From Megalonaias nervosa (taxonomy: Eukaryota > Mollusca > Bivalvia > Unionida > Unionidae): a DNA stretch of 64,000 nucleotides. Every line of letters starts with the position of its first letter. The first letter of the stretch is position 1. Location of the stretch: positions 87,157 through 151,156 of the forward strand of contig JAECUM010001874.1 of assembly GCA_016617855.1 (NCBI GenBank), written 5' to 3'. Of this stretch, positions 55,066 to 64,000 are shown one piece after another. Under the pieces are notes generated by a model. The model was not told the DNA's origin, searched no databases, and was given only the letters and a program-made list of their open reading frames with translations. The translations under genes were made by a program, and so were the position numbers.

Positions 55066-55375
55066 ACACTTCTCCTAGAGAGAAAGTGACGGACGTAGTG
55101 AGTCATTTCTGACCACAGACATTCATGGTAACGGTCAAGAATGGTAATAAAATCTTCTGATGTAAACGGTCTAAAGCGGAATAATATGAAGAACAAAGTC
55201 TTGATCCAAAGAAATCTGACTTGTCTGTTGACTTTTGTAAATTTCCTCTTGTGAATTTCTCGACACAAAAGTTCTACAGTCACCAATTGAGATTTTGCTC
55301 TGGCAAGTCCCTGCCAAATTTCCTTGTAGATCTTCTCTTGCAATTCGTTTGGTAATCTTTGAATATTATTTTTTA
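55062..55375 (-). CDS. LPxEL-box protein 2 (paralogue), unknown
   Basis: The frame begins upstream of the first Met at 55343 with NNIQRLPNELQEKIYKEIWQ, matching the start of protein 1; it continues LVTVELLCREIHKRKFTKVN, FFILFRFRPFTSEDFITILD, RYHECLWSEMTHYVRHFL and stops at 55062, overlapping protein 1's start by 4 bp. No zinc module at its C-terminus. No ATG before the motif, so the 5' end may be broken. Confidence 0.4.
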
Positions 55376-56077
55376 AATGGGGTTTAAATACTTGTCTAGA
55401 TGTTGTCCAACGTTTGACTCATAGCCAGGCTGGTTTCTTAAACAGCATGGTATGCCACTTAAATGACTAGGTCCCACTAAAGGTAGGTAGTGACAATCCG
55501 GAGACCATCGAGCATGTTCCAGGTAAGCGGAATCTTTCTGCTCCCACTCGTGAAGTGACACACCGCAACTGAAGCACTTGACTTTATCCCCTTCGCCCAA
55601 GTAGATAAATCCAGCTCTGGCTAATTCTTCGGGGGTAGGTCCTCCCAGATGTTTTGGCCATTTTCCTTGGAAGGTTTGGAATCGACTTTCAAAGTCGCAG
55701 TATTCAGGCAAACGCACTGGCAACGAATATTCGTCTTTCACAGGCTCATTTCGATGAGGATACGATGAAATCCGCAGGAGTTTGTTCAGCTTTGGATGAC
55801 ATCCGTAGGGTGGTAGCCGCATGGTTTCATGATGACATCCACCATGAAAACCAGTAAAGTGAAAAGGTGTACGATAACGAGTGGTATCGCTTTCGCATCC
55901 ATCAGGTTTGAAACGCACAGCATCACTTTCCATGGTAGGTATGGTAGTAGTAGTCATAGCAAAGTTCCCATGATGTGATACTGAATCGCAGAGGTTACAG
56001 CGTACGGCATCCCTGAAATCGCACTCCACTTGCGAATCACTAAACTTGAATGGTGTGGTCTGTTCGTTAGCATTCAT
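55373..56077 (-). CDS. BIR-domain protein (inhibitor-of-apoptosis-like), 234 aa
   Basis: ATG 56077 begins MNANEQTTPFKFSDSQVECD. A BIR domain at about residues 118-200 has PVRLPEYCDFESRFQTF, TPEELARAGFIYLGEGDKVK, CFSCGVSLHEWEQKDSAYLE, HARWSPDCHYL: zinc ligands C-x2-C-x16-H-x6-C all present. The N-terminal 115 residues have several Cys/His but no second full BIR; no RING. Likely blocks caspases or cell-death signalling; location cytoplasmic. It lies directly after polymerase B. One of the few intact genes of copy B. Confidence 0.8.
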   Translation of the reverse strand: MNANEQTTPFKFSDSQVECDFRDAVRCNLCDSVSHHGNFAMTTTTIPTMESDAVRFKPDGCESDTTRYRTPFHFTGFHGGCHHETMRLPPYGCHPKLNKLLRISSYPHRNEPVKDEYSLPVRLPEYCDFESRFQTFQGKWPKHLGGPTPEELARAGFIYLGEGDKVKCFSCGVSLHEWEQKDSAYLEHARWSPDCHYLPLVGPSHLSGIPCCLRNQPGYESNVGQHLDKYLNPI

Positions 56078-56139
56078 ATTTCTCTCTTGGTCTTGGTAGT
56101 TACAATGAACTATTGGTCTTGGACGTTTTCCTTTTTTAT

Positions 56140-59100
56140 ATGCTGGCCAATATCGACGTGTCCGTACGGTAAAGTGAAGTGGTTGGGAAGCCGAACTCTT
56201 TTCTGGTAGACGATTTGATAGACGTTTTCCAAGGGTTGACTGACGATTTGGTGTGTGGATAACGTACAATCTTGTGAGGTTCGTAGGTGGTCACTTTAAA
56301 ATTTCGATCCTGACCAGACTGCAAGGTTTCTTTCGATACGCCAAAGTTCACCACTCGACCGGTGCGATAACTGAGAGTCAATTCTTTCACTTTACACTCC
56401 GTATGCACTTCTCCTTGTGGGTCACGGTATTCGTAACCGTAATTTTTGGGATTGCAACTAGCAAAACTTAAAATCTTGTCGTCGTAATGTTCGTCCGTCG
56501 AGGCTCCTAAACGGTCTCCTTCGATGTCAGGGTGCCGGTGACCTAGTCAATCGATGTAGATGCAACTGTCTGTGTCAATATACAGTACACGATCTCCTAG
56601 TTGGTGTGAAGCATCGTACAATTTTAAGCGAGCATGGGCTGTCACGTAGGCAGCAATGATGACATTTCCAAATTTGTCGGCTTCTGCAAAGTCCAGTTCT
56701 TCTTCGTAACTGACTAAGATTAAATCCTCACGAACGACGTCCACGTGTTTAATGTATTTGGTTTTGTCGTGAATAATCTGGAAGTAGGGGGAAGATTATG
56801 TCAAATACTCCTTCTTGGGTAAGCACGGTCGTTGTGCCATATTGTCCCACAAGCAATTTAACATCACTCTGGCAAACGATCGCCTTCCTTCGTTTTTTTT
56901 CCTACGTGGTTTAAAGTGATGCCTTCCTGCTCCCAGTATTTCTCTTTGAATTTCTTTTGGTCTTTGAGAGTCTGACACCAGGAAGGATATCCAACGGCTT
57001 CTTGTTTCAGTTTCAAAAGGGCATCCACGTAGTCTGCAAAAATGCCTTTCTGAGTCTCGTCGCCCTTGTGGTACTGTTCTGTCTTTGAAAAGTGGTAAAT
57101 TTCGTACACTTCTAACAGTTGGTGTCCCAAGTCCATAGCTTGAAACAACTCCAGGCTGACCCACGTTCCCATTAAGGCACGTTCTTCCTGAGTGTGCTGA
57201 GAAGGTTGGTCTTGGTTGCACGTTTCGGCACAAGTACGACACAAGGGAAACATCAGTTTTCCTTGGCAATGGTGAGGTAAAACGGGATGGTACAAGTTCG
57301 TGGGAGGCAAGACTTTGCACTTGATCAATCCTTCGTATTGTCGAATGTTGTCCAGGTTAATGTATTCCGTCAGCAATTGCGGGAAAACCACAATATTTGC
57401 ACACGTAAGGATACAGCGAACACACGTCCAAGTATTTGATTTCTTTTTCTTTCTCCTCGTAGGCTTGGTACAGCAAACAGGTGGCATTCGTCCGTCCTCT
57501 GTACAAGTTGTCCCTCGGGTTCAGTGGGTCCACCAGTTTGTAACTTTCCACGATACACTTAAACTCGGGATCGGTTTTGAAACGGTGATCGTACTCGTGT
57601 TCCCACATTTCTACCACTTGGTATCCTTGCTGTTCTAACTTCCAGCGTCGCTGACAAGTAGCCTGGTACAGGTCTTCTATAGTCCGTTGTAAAAATTGAT
57701 TTTTAGTGCCACGTTGAGGGTAACAGTTGGGACATCCATGAAATAAGCAGCCGTTAAACTCGTACACGATCTTAGGGTTTTCTAAGTCTCACCCATCCAC
57801 CGAATACGTTCCGATGGTCTTTTCGTCTTCTCCGATCGTGTTGGATCCATTTGTCTTCCTTGTCACACAAGTAATGTAACCAGCGTAGGGCTTTGACTGA
57901 ATATTGACGTGTGACAAAATTGGTCGTTTGAGGACTTATGACAGCCAAGGTGTGTTCGGGCATGAATCGTTGGCGGTACACTAAGGAACACGCTTTGGCA
58001 ATGGTGCAGGCTTCTTTAAAAGAATCGATCCCTCCGTGCTCCATGAATAATTCTCGAAATTTTCCACAGCAACGCCGTAAAATGTCCACGTTGGAACGAC
58101 AATACGTTAACATTTCTTCCTGAAAGCCAAAGATGTCAGAAACGTGAGTTCTCGTTGTTTGGTGCGCATGTTTCGGGGTCGTAGTAGTGAGCCTCAGGCA
58201 AATGGGGTAGAACGGCGTGTTGACTGGTTTCGGTAATGAAAAAGTGCGGAAAATAGCCTTTGACCATTTCTGTCATTCCCATCGTTTTAGGCATTCGGCT
58301 CAAAGGCATGGCCAAGTAACTCATCGAATCTTTAAACTGCACTTGTCCCACTTGCATGGAAATGATTTTGGATCCGTTTAAAGTCACTTTAGGACGTTCG
58401 GTACTTTGTTCCGTATAGTATCTGAGAAGAAATTGTCCATCGTATCCCGAGAAATTGTGAGCCATCACCGTGGCATAGCGATGACAATCTCCGTAACGTT
58501 CGATGTCCTCTTGTCTCCACGTTTCGTCGATGGGGTCTAAGATCCATTGGGCGAAATCGGCTAGCGTGTTCGGTCCCGGAAAGATTTTTTCACGTCTTCC
58601 AGGAATCTTGCTGCAGTGAGGGCAATGACTAAAGATAGGCTCTTGGATGCACTTCTCGCATGCTCGGTGAGCCACGCAGAGGAATGTGAATGCCAGTCTC
58701 TTGCATGCACTCGAAATCGAAAAAGGTGAAATTGCCATTCGTCTGGTCATCTTCCTCCTCTTGTTTGGAATGGTATTTTTAAATGTAGCATTCGTGTTCC
58801 AAGTCGACGATTTGGTGACAAATGTGACATCGTTTCTTTCCTGAACATACGTGAGCCTTGTTATTATTGGTACGTATCACTTGTCCACAAGATGGGCACA
58901 ATCTCAGCAGCTGTCAAGCACTTTTCGGCTGTGAACCTTGCGTCTTTAGATGCTATTGGTAACAGTCAGGGTTGACAAAAGTGCGCTGACAAGCAGGGCA
59001 ATGCACTCGTTCCTGTCCTTCTTCCAGATAGGGTTTAGAGGCCAAACATCCCTCACAGAACAAGCTTTTCCTTCACAACTTTCCTTCTTGATTGTGGAAT

Positions 59101-59165
59101 AATTTCTCTGGTGCTTGCTTAGTTTCCTTTTTTTAGAAAATAGCACAGTGGATGATCCACACCAT
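56140..59165 (-). pseudogene. DNA polymerase B, protein-primed type (copy B)
   Basis: Pieces in order: N-terminal Cys/His zinc-finger region (59150-58790; KKRCHICHQIVDLEHECY); ExoI FFDFECMQETG (about 58715); CEKCIQEPIFSHCPHC; ExoII AHNFSGYDGQFLLRYY (about 58465); DSMSYLAMPLSRMPKTMG; ExoIII-like YCRSNVDILRR (58105) with Asn where Asp is expected; FNGCLFHGCPNCYP; motif A YLDVCSLYPYVCKY (about 57400); motif B region LNCLWDNMAQRP (about 56840); motif C YIDTDSCIYID (about 56580); end FTLPYG (about 56165). At least five frame changes. Normal length is about 1000 residues. Confidence 0.85.
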
Positions 59166-62100
59166 TTTTATCATCTTGAATAAATAATACACCAAGCCCT
59201 ACATCAAAAGATTCCTGACAATGAGTGATTACATTGGTAATTTAAAGGATTCCAGACAATTTTAAATGGAAGTTCCATCTGACTGACTGGTCCGTAATAA
59301 TTTGAGATAAATTCGACTCCAGGTGGAAAGAACCCATCTGAATTACGAAGAAGAAGTAGATCAGAACTTTTATTGATAACGGATAAAACAAAAAATTATA
59401 CTAGTACTTTGTAATTAGTTTCGCTAATTTTGTGCTTGTTAATTCCACCTATCACAATCTTTGCTGGCAACTGCGTCATACTTCTGGTGTTCGTGCGACC
59501 GCAGATAACTAGCATATTGCATCGTATGTCTCAATGGACAAGTGTGGGGTGGGGATGAATTTTCATAAAATTTATAGGATGTGCATGTTTAGAATTATCT
59601 TATTATGTCAGCTATGAAGAACTTACACTGTAACAGCACAAACCCCAGGTCCTATTTTAAAGTATTAATTTCCGACAGTCAATAACTATTTTGAATTTAT
59701 CCTCTGACAAGGTTACACAAACAAACAATATGGATCCTATGACTAAAGGTCGATGTCATTACAAGAATTGGCATCCTTCTCATTACCCTTCAACCGTCTC
59801 GATTTTAAGATATTTCATCTGTAGTAGACATACATAAATACGTAAACCAAGCTGGCCGTTCATTAGATGCCCAAGTTATGCATTTTACCTCCTGTACAGT
59901 TTTAGCTGTCAAGGGTAGTCACCAGACAAGCCTCTCCATTTTTTCGAACCTATCTCAAAGTAAATGTAAGCGAAATTATAGATGTAGTTCATGTGTGAAT
60001 GTATAAACACAAGGTCCATTCTTATAGGGCGCATGCCCTGTACCTTAAAATTGGGGTGGGGTAGTACATGTCTTTTATATTTATAACTATTTTTAGCAAA
60101 CTCAGTCATACCAACTACTATAGTTACGACAAGTACCACTCCTTTTGTGGAAGGAGCCTTTACCCCTGGCAGGATGTTTCATTGGTCATTCGCAACTTCG
60201 AAGGCAATTCTAAGAATCACACCAAGAATATATACTGCACAAATACATACCTGAAATGTATGACAGAACCGTTGTTTACAAAATATCATACAATTTATTC
60301 TACGGAACTTTATCTGTACAAAAGAAACACAGTCTATTCGGTCAACCTTTGCTATTTCGGCGATTGAATTGACTTTTGGATTGACCGAGTTGTTACGATT
60401 AAAAAAAAAATGTATGCATTCGGGTGTGCAAGATTGCTCATGAAAGCACGCATACATCTAACAAACTAACCATACTCATTAATTGTAGGTAGTGGTTTGT
60501 GTACCAACATATTTACTGTTTACAAACCTAGGTTCACAAGTAGAACTATTTTGAATCACTAGATGACATGACACGATCATAGTATAAATATAGATTTAAA
60601 TTCTTATATCGTTCACCAAGTGTGATATTTTCGATCTCCGATTTTTTTGTTTACATACGTAAGAATATTTTTCCCTGGGAAGGAAGGGGGGGGGGGACAA
60701 CTTTATTTTAATACGCCAATAAAGAAATGACTGCATACCTGGTAGAAGCTCGTAATTTTGATTGTGTTTTATCATCTAATCTGGCTGTTATAGTTTATTC
60801 AAAAAAAGCAAACCGATGCCATTCAAAATACATTTATGCAGTGACAGAGACCTGGGAACCTAAGAGGTAACACAAACATGCAGTAGAGATATCGGGGTAG
60901 TTAAGTCTTCATAATGTAATCCATAGGTCCCATGGTCTGATCGATTGTTCACATTTTGTATGATGCACTTGTGAGTAAAATTTAATATTGGCTATGGGGA
61001 AAATAATAGATAAAATAGTTAAATGATAACTAATATGTTTATAGCAATCTGAAGAGAACTAAGTACTTGTTACAAATCGAATTTGTTTTAGCTGATTACA
61101 TGTTACATGTTGTACCAGGAAGTGAAAGAAGGCTTAAGGGAAAATAATCAGAAAAGTGCCATTGTACTAAACCCAAAAGGGGAAATTATCAACATAAAAT
61201 GTACAATATTCAAATTATCGAAACACCTTTTGTAGACTACATAGAACTTGCTAGAATATATATCGCTCCAAATGTGGTATGAATTGGTAGGTCCGATTAG
61301 GCATATCATTAAGCATACCTCCTACAGGGTGATTGGATCATTCATATTGTGACGCCGAGGCGACCCGTGTTGTAAGTCCCCACCAAAACAGATAAACAGA
61401 AAATGAACATTGAGACCCAAAAAACAAGGTATGAATCAATGAAAAAAAATTCATGTACTAAAAGGGGAATCTGTACCCAAAAAGAGTACAAAACCGCAAG
61501 GAAAAAATGAATACAAAATTGAAGTTCTACAGAGTACTAGAAGCATAAAAATGCAAAAAGAGAAGCATAAAAATGCAACAAAAAGTACCACGTAGAAAAA
61601 TACAAAATGGGACGGGTTTAGCTGTACAGCGCCTGTGAGGGAAGCGGGACTTGTATGTCTAACACATTGACCTACCTTTTTCACACTCGTATCTCGATTT
61701 CTGTTTCTTGTCTAGTTTGACACACACACAAACACACACGCACAGAGCAAGACAATGACGGGCTGTGATATAACATTTTGTGAGATTAAACTGAGATCAA
61801 TTTCGAAACCATTAGACTTCCAGAAGACGTATCTCTAAGTATGTGACATTGTACTCAATCAGATGAAAGTTAAATGATTGATATACCTCCGCAAATTATG
61901 TGCCAATATAAATACGGGATGAATGGAGAAAAATAGAAAGTAAATATTACCTTTCCAGTTCTGTTTAATGAACGAACTGATGGTAAGTAATTTTTGATCC
62001 ATTGTAACTGAAATGTCAAATCACAAAACGCTTTAGAATCATCTTATTAATTAAGTTAAGCAATTTATAACTGATCCAGTAGAATTCCATAAAATATCAG

Positions 62101-62180
62101 TAAGAGGACAAATGATGGATTTGTCTCATCGAATGCATTCGTTTTAAAATTTAACTGTTAACCAAAGCATTCTCATTGCA
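59166..62180. other. Intergenic, no gene recognised
   Basis: AT-rich. Contains a G9 run at about 60688 and the second copy of the dispersed repeat (61130-62010). Open frames at 59909-60457 and 61451-61684 are short and unrecognised. I searched here for a right terminus of Polinton B and saw none. Confidence 0.45.
61130..62010 (+). repeat. Dispersed repeat, copy 2
   Basis: Diverged partner of 17830-18960 (see there); this copy lacks the retrotransposon insert. Confidence 0.5.
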
Positions 62181-62564
62181 CTATTCAATTTGTTTGCTTT
62201 CGTCCTCGACCTGACATGTTTTCAACACGGCTTTCGGCTCATTATTCAAGCTTGATTTATTTATAGAGTCGATGTATTTGTTACGTTTAAATGTCGTGCA
62301 ATAAACATTATCACTCAAAGTTTCCGCATAAAAATCTACGATACCCTGACAGAAATTTGACGTCTTTGTGAGGTTATGGAGCTCGTTTAATATTTCTGAC
62401 CTAAAACAGTTTTTTTTTTCTTCAAATATATATACAAAATGTCCTGTTTTTTTTTTTTTAATGATTTTCCACTCGAAAATAGATGTTTTGCTGCTTTTGC
62501 TGAAAAGGTTCAAATACAGATGCGTAATGGCTTGCAAAGAAACACTTAAGATATTCCCCTTCAC
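62181..62564 (-). CDS. Hypothetical ORF, 127 aa, doubtful
   Basis: The only frame over 100 codons between 59.2 and 64 kb: MKGNILSVSLQAITHLYLNL ... NELHNLTKTSNFCQGIVDFY ... ESKQIE. Lys/Asn/Ile-rich as expected of translated AT-rich DNA. No recognisable domain and no neighbours. It may be chance. Confidence 0.15.
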   Translation of the reverse strand: MKGNILSVSLQAITHLYLNLFSKSSKTSIFEWKIIKKKKTGHFVYIFEEKKNCFRSEILNELHNLTKTSNFCQGIVDFYAETLSDNVYCTTFKRNKYIDSINKSSLNNEPKAVLKTCQVEDESKQIE

Positions 62565-62975
62565 CCAATTAATAATTTCTGATTTAAAAAATTAATTGCA
62601 GAGAAGTCAGTTTACATGAATATAATATACTCTGCGCTTAGATGCATTGTTAAAATGTTCTGGTTAATAGCTGGCCAATACATCCTTAAGATACCATTAT
62701 ATGCATACCGATTTGAAATACACAAGGACAAGGACAGACATTGCAAAACATACTAAACATACTAAGAACACATATACCATACGTGTTAATGCATCAGAAG
62801 TGTATAAAGTAAAATTATAGTTTAAAAGGGGTGAAAATTAATCCATAACCACATGTGAGCGACACAAGCTAACATTGAGACAATCAATAGCTACAAGCAT
62901 ATATGAAAAACTTAAATCACAAGTTGAACAAGGTACGGCATGCTCGTTAAAACTGCAATCAACTATACAGTAAGC

Positions 62976-62977
<2 letters not shown>

Positions 62978-63019
<42 letters not shown>
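62978..63019. repeat. (TA)n microsatellite
   Basis: About 21 TA dinucleotides. Confidence 0.95.
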
Positions 63020-63021
<2 letters not shown>

Positions 63022-63464
63022 GAAAGGTTGTTTTTCTAGTCGTTTCGAATAACCTGCGTCGTTTCTATTTTTGTCCTGATATAATTGAACCCAGGCAAGA
63101 CCTGACTATTTAGCCTATACCTGGACATATATACGTTTACTTACGAAAGTTCACTTCACGGTCAGGTAGTTTTTTTGTAATTGTTATGAATTATAATAAT
63201 CTGAGTGGCTTAAACATGATTGTACCTATGAATTTAAAATTCCCTTAGTAAATAATTGGGTAATTGATTTGCACACTGGGTGTCACATCATTATTAAAAA
63301 TACAAGTACCGTTACGTTACCCACACGCCCACCAGGGTTTGTGGCATGTCCTCCAAAAGTGATGTTTAATGGATTCTGTGCCAATGCAAGAATTAGAGTT
63401 AGCTTTATAAGATCAAAAGAGAACGTTTTGTGTTTATGGATGTTTTTGGATTTAAATTATTTCT

Positions 63465-63515
63465 TCCCCTGACGAAGAGCTTGCTTGGCTCGAAACGTTG
63501 GGAAACTGTCTTATA
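63465..63515 (+). other. Hammerhead-like RNA motif (possible)
   Basis: TTCCCCTGACGAAGAGCTTG followed by CTTGGCTCGAAACGTTGGGA. CUGACGA and GAAAC flank a GAGC/GCUC stem with a 7-nt loop, and TTCCC/GGGAA close the outside. There is an extra A before the inner stem and no clear stem III, so self-cleavage is doubtful. Similar CTGAxGA...CGAAAC words occur near retroelements in animals. Confidence 0.25.
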
Positions 63516-63610
63516 TTTCAGCCTCCGCCTCCCTCTCATGTATAATGGAAAATTACAAATCCACCATAATAAAGAATTTTTTGTCGTAAGCTGTAACCTG
63601 ATAAAACTTT

Positions 63611-64000
63611 AATGAATAAAGGATTTAAGTCGCATATGCTATCTAAGAGCTTTCGCGACTGGTTAATTCTCGAGAGTCGAGATTTTTAATTGGTCGGGAT
63701 TGTAGGAATGGTGCCATTACAATCCCGCGTTTATGTGCGATGGTCGCACTTCTTATTTATATGTCTGGCCGAGGAAAAGGAGGAGAGGGACCCAGGAGGG
63801 CGCCACGAAACAACACACAGGGCACCACCACACACCCACAACCAGCTCCCCACACACAGAGCAGGGGCAATAGCCAATCGTTTTCGCGTAGCGATTACAC
63901 TACCGCGGACCAAGGTAAACTAAAAATATTGCAAATGTAATTCGTTTTACGTCTTAGATAAACAGAATTACTGAAAAAGAATTTCGAATCCCTGCAATAA
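63611..64000 (+). mobile_element. Second copy of the 42678 retroposon 5' end (runs off edge)
   Basis: GGATTTAAGTCGC...AGAGCTTTCGCGACTGGTTA...GGAATGGTGCCATTACAATC matches 42690-42870 for about 190 bp, then diverges. ATG 63760 opens MSGRGKGGEGPRRAPRNN, parallel to MSGRGIRGKGPRKRAP in the other copy. Both copies start at the same point, so this looks like the true 5' end of an element family. The right part lies beyond the window. Confidence 0.55.

Larger units (their letters stand above)
40502..59165 (-). mobile_element. Polinton B, nearly complete, left terminus present
   Basis: Left terminus AGTAGTGAAGGGGGGCACTT at 40502, clearly related to the palindrome terminus. All genes lie on the minus strand: coiled coil, protease, capsid, penton, integrase, core-like genes, packaging ATPase, Bcl-2-like, BIR and polymerase B. 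The right boundary is set at the polymerase zinc-finger N-terminus; no matching right terminus was found out to the window end, so the right inverted repeat appears lost. Nearly all genes have one to three lesions. About 18.7 kb including a 1.1 kb retroposon insertion. Confidence 0.85.

Noticed and set aside
60105..60130. ACTACTATAG as the right terminus of Polinton B
   Set aside because: No GGGGC/CCCC block or subterminal iteron precedes it, and flanks do not repeat TTGAAG.
63740..63940. Histone H2A/H4 gene fragment (MSGRGKGG)
   Set aside because: Similarity ends after eight residues, and the same start occurs in the 42.8 kb repeat copy with unrelated continuation; it is part of the repeat family.

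Overview
This window is animal genomic DNA, most likely from a marine invertebrate (a mollusc is my guess from the style of the dispersed repeats; this is inference). It is AT-rich, full of microsatellites, and has no gene I can recognise as an ordinary host gene. Almost every recognisable coding sequence belongs to a mobile element. The dominant theme is Polinton/Maverick elements (relatives of adintoviruses: virus-like DNA transposons with protein-primed DNA polymerase B, retroviral-type integrase, packaging ATPase, adenain-like protease and jelly-roll capsid proteins). At least four Polinton bodies can be told apart.

Layout. 1-3296: Polinton piece A1, genes on the minus strand (major capsid N-terminus running off the left edge, a small basic virion-like protein, an intact 383-residue protein of unknown function, a dead integrase, a phospholipase A2-like VP1-type domain). 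3297-~4960: a 5'-truncated non-LTR retrotransposon inserted directly beside the A1 phospholipase domain. ~5000-9500: Polinton piece A2 (core-like protein, capsid C-terminus fused to penton N-terminus by a deletion, a second copy of the 383-residue family, packaging ATPase, and on the plus strand a fibre-like protein). ~10.5 kb: a scrap of a GIY-YIG endonuclease. 11618-17204: a complete but dead hAT-like DNA transposon with terminal inverted repeats and a CTGTCA direct repeat at each end. 17.8-21.7 kb: dispersed repeats and the tail of another non-LTR element.

21718-33986 is the most striking object: a 12.27 kb palindromic Polinton-type element. Two 5.1 kb inverted arms begin with the same terminus (AGTAGTATAGTGGGGC), are flanked by a near-perfect 6-bp target duplication (GACATT/GACTTT), and enclose a 2.07 kb spacer holding a truncated BIR (inhibitor-of-apoptosis) domain and the C-terminal end of DNA polymerase B. 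Each arm carries a coiled-coil gene, a tandem-repeat block and a double zinc-knuckle gene. It looks like an integrated symmetric (end-duplicated) derivative of a protein-primed replicon.

40502-~59165: Polinton B, the most complete copy, every gene on the minus strand. From the left terminus: coiled-coil gene (shared with the palindrome arms), repeat block, two regulatory-type small genes, protease, conserved small Cys protein, major capsid, pVI/pX-like protein, penton, small membrane protein, integrase, several basic/core-like genes including a tandemly amplified promoter-plus-gene cassette, packaging ATPase, a membrane protein, a Bcl-2-like ORF, two LPxEL paralogues, a BIR protein, and DNA polymerase B. 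Most genes carry only one to three lesions (frameshift or single in-frame stop), so the copy is young but dead. No right terminus was seen. A 1.1 kb retroposon with a perfect 13-bp target duplication sits inside it (42678-43796), and a second copy of its 5' end lies at 63611-64000. 59.2-63.6 kb is largely non-coding.

How the genes work together: polymerase B replicates the linear element, integrase inserts it, ATPase/protease/capsid/penton/core proteins would package it, and BIR and Bcl-2-like products would blunt host cell death. Conserved upstream elements (a GGGATGTTTTC motif 14-16 bp from a TATAAAG box for the left-end genes; TATAAAAA boxes close to the ATG for the structural/core genes) suggest two promoter classes.
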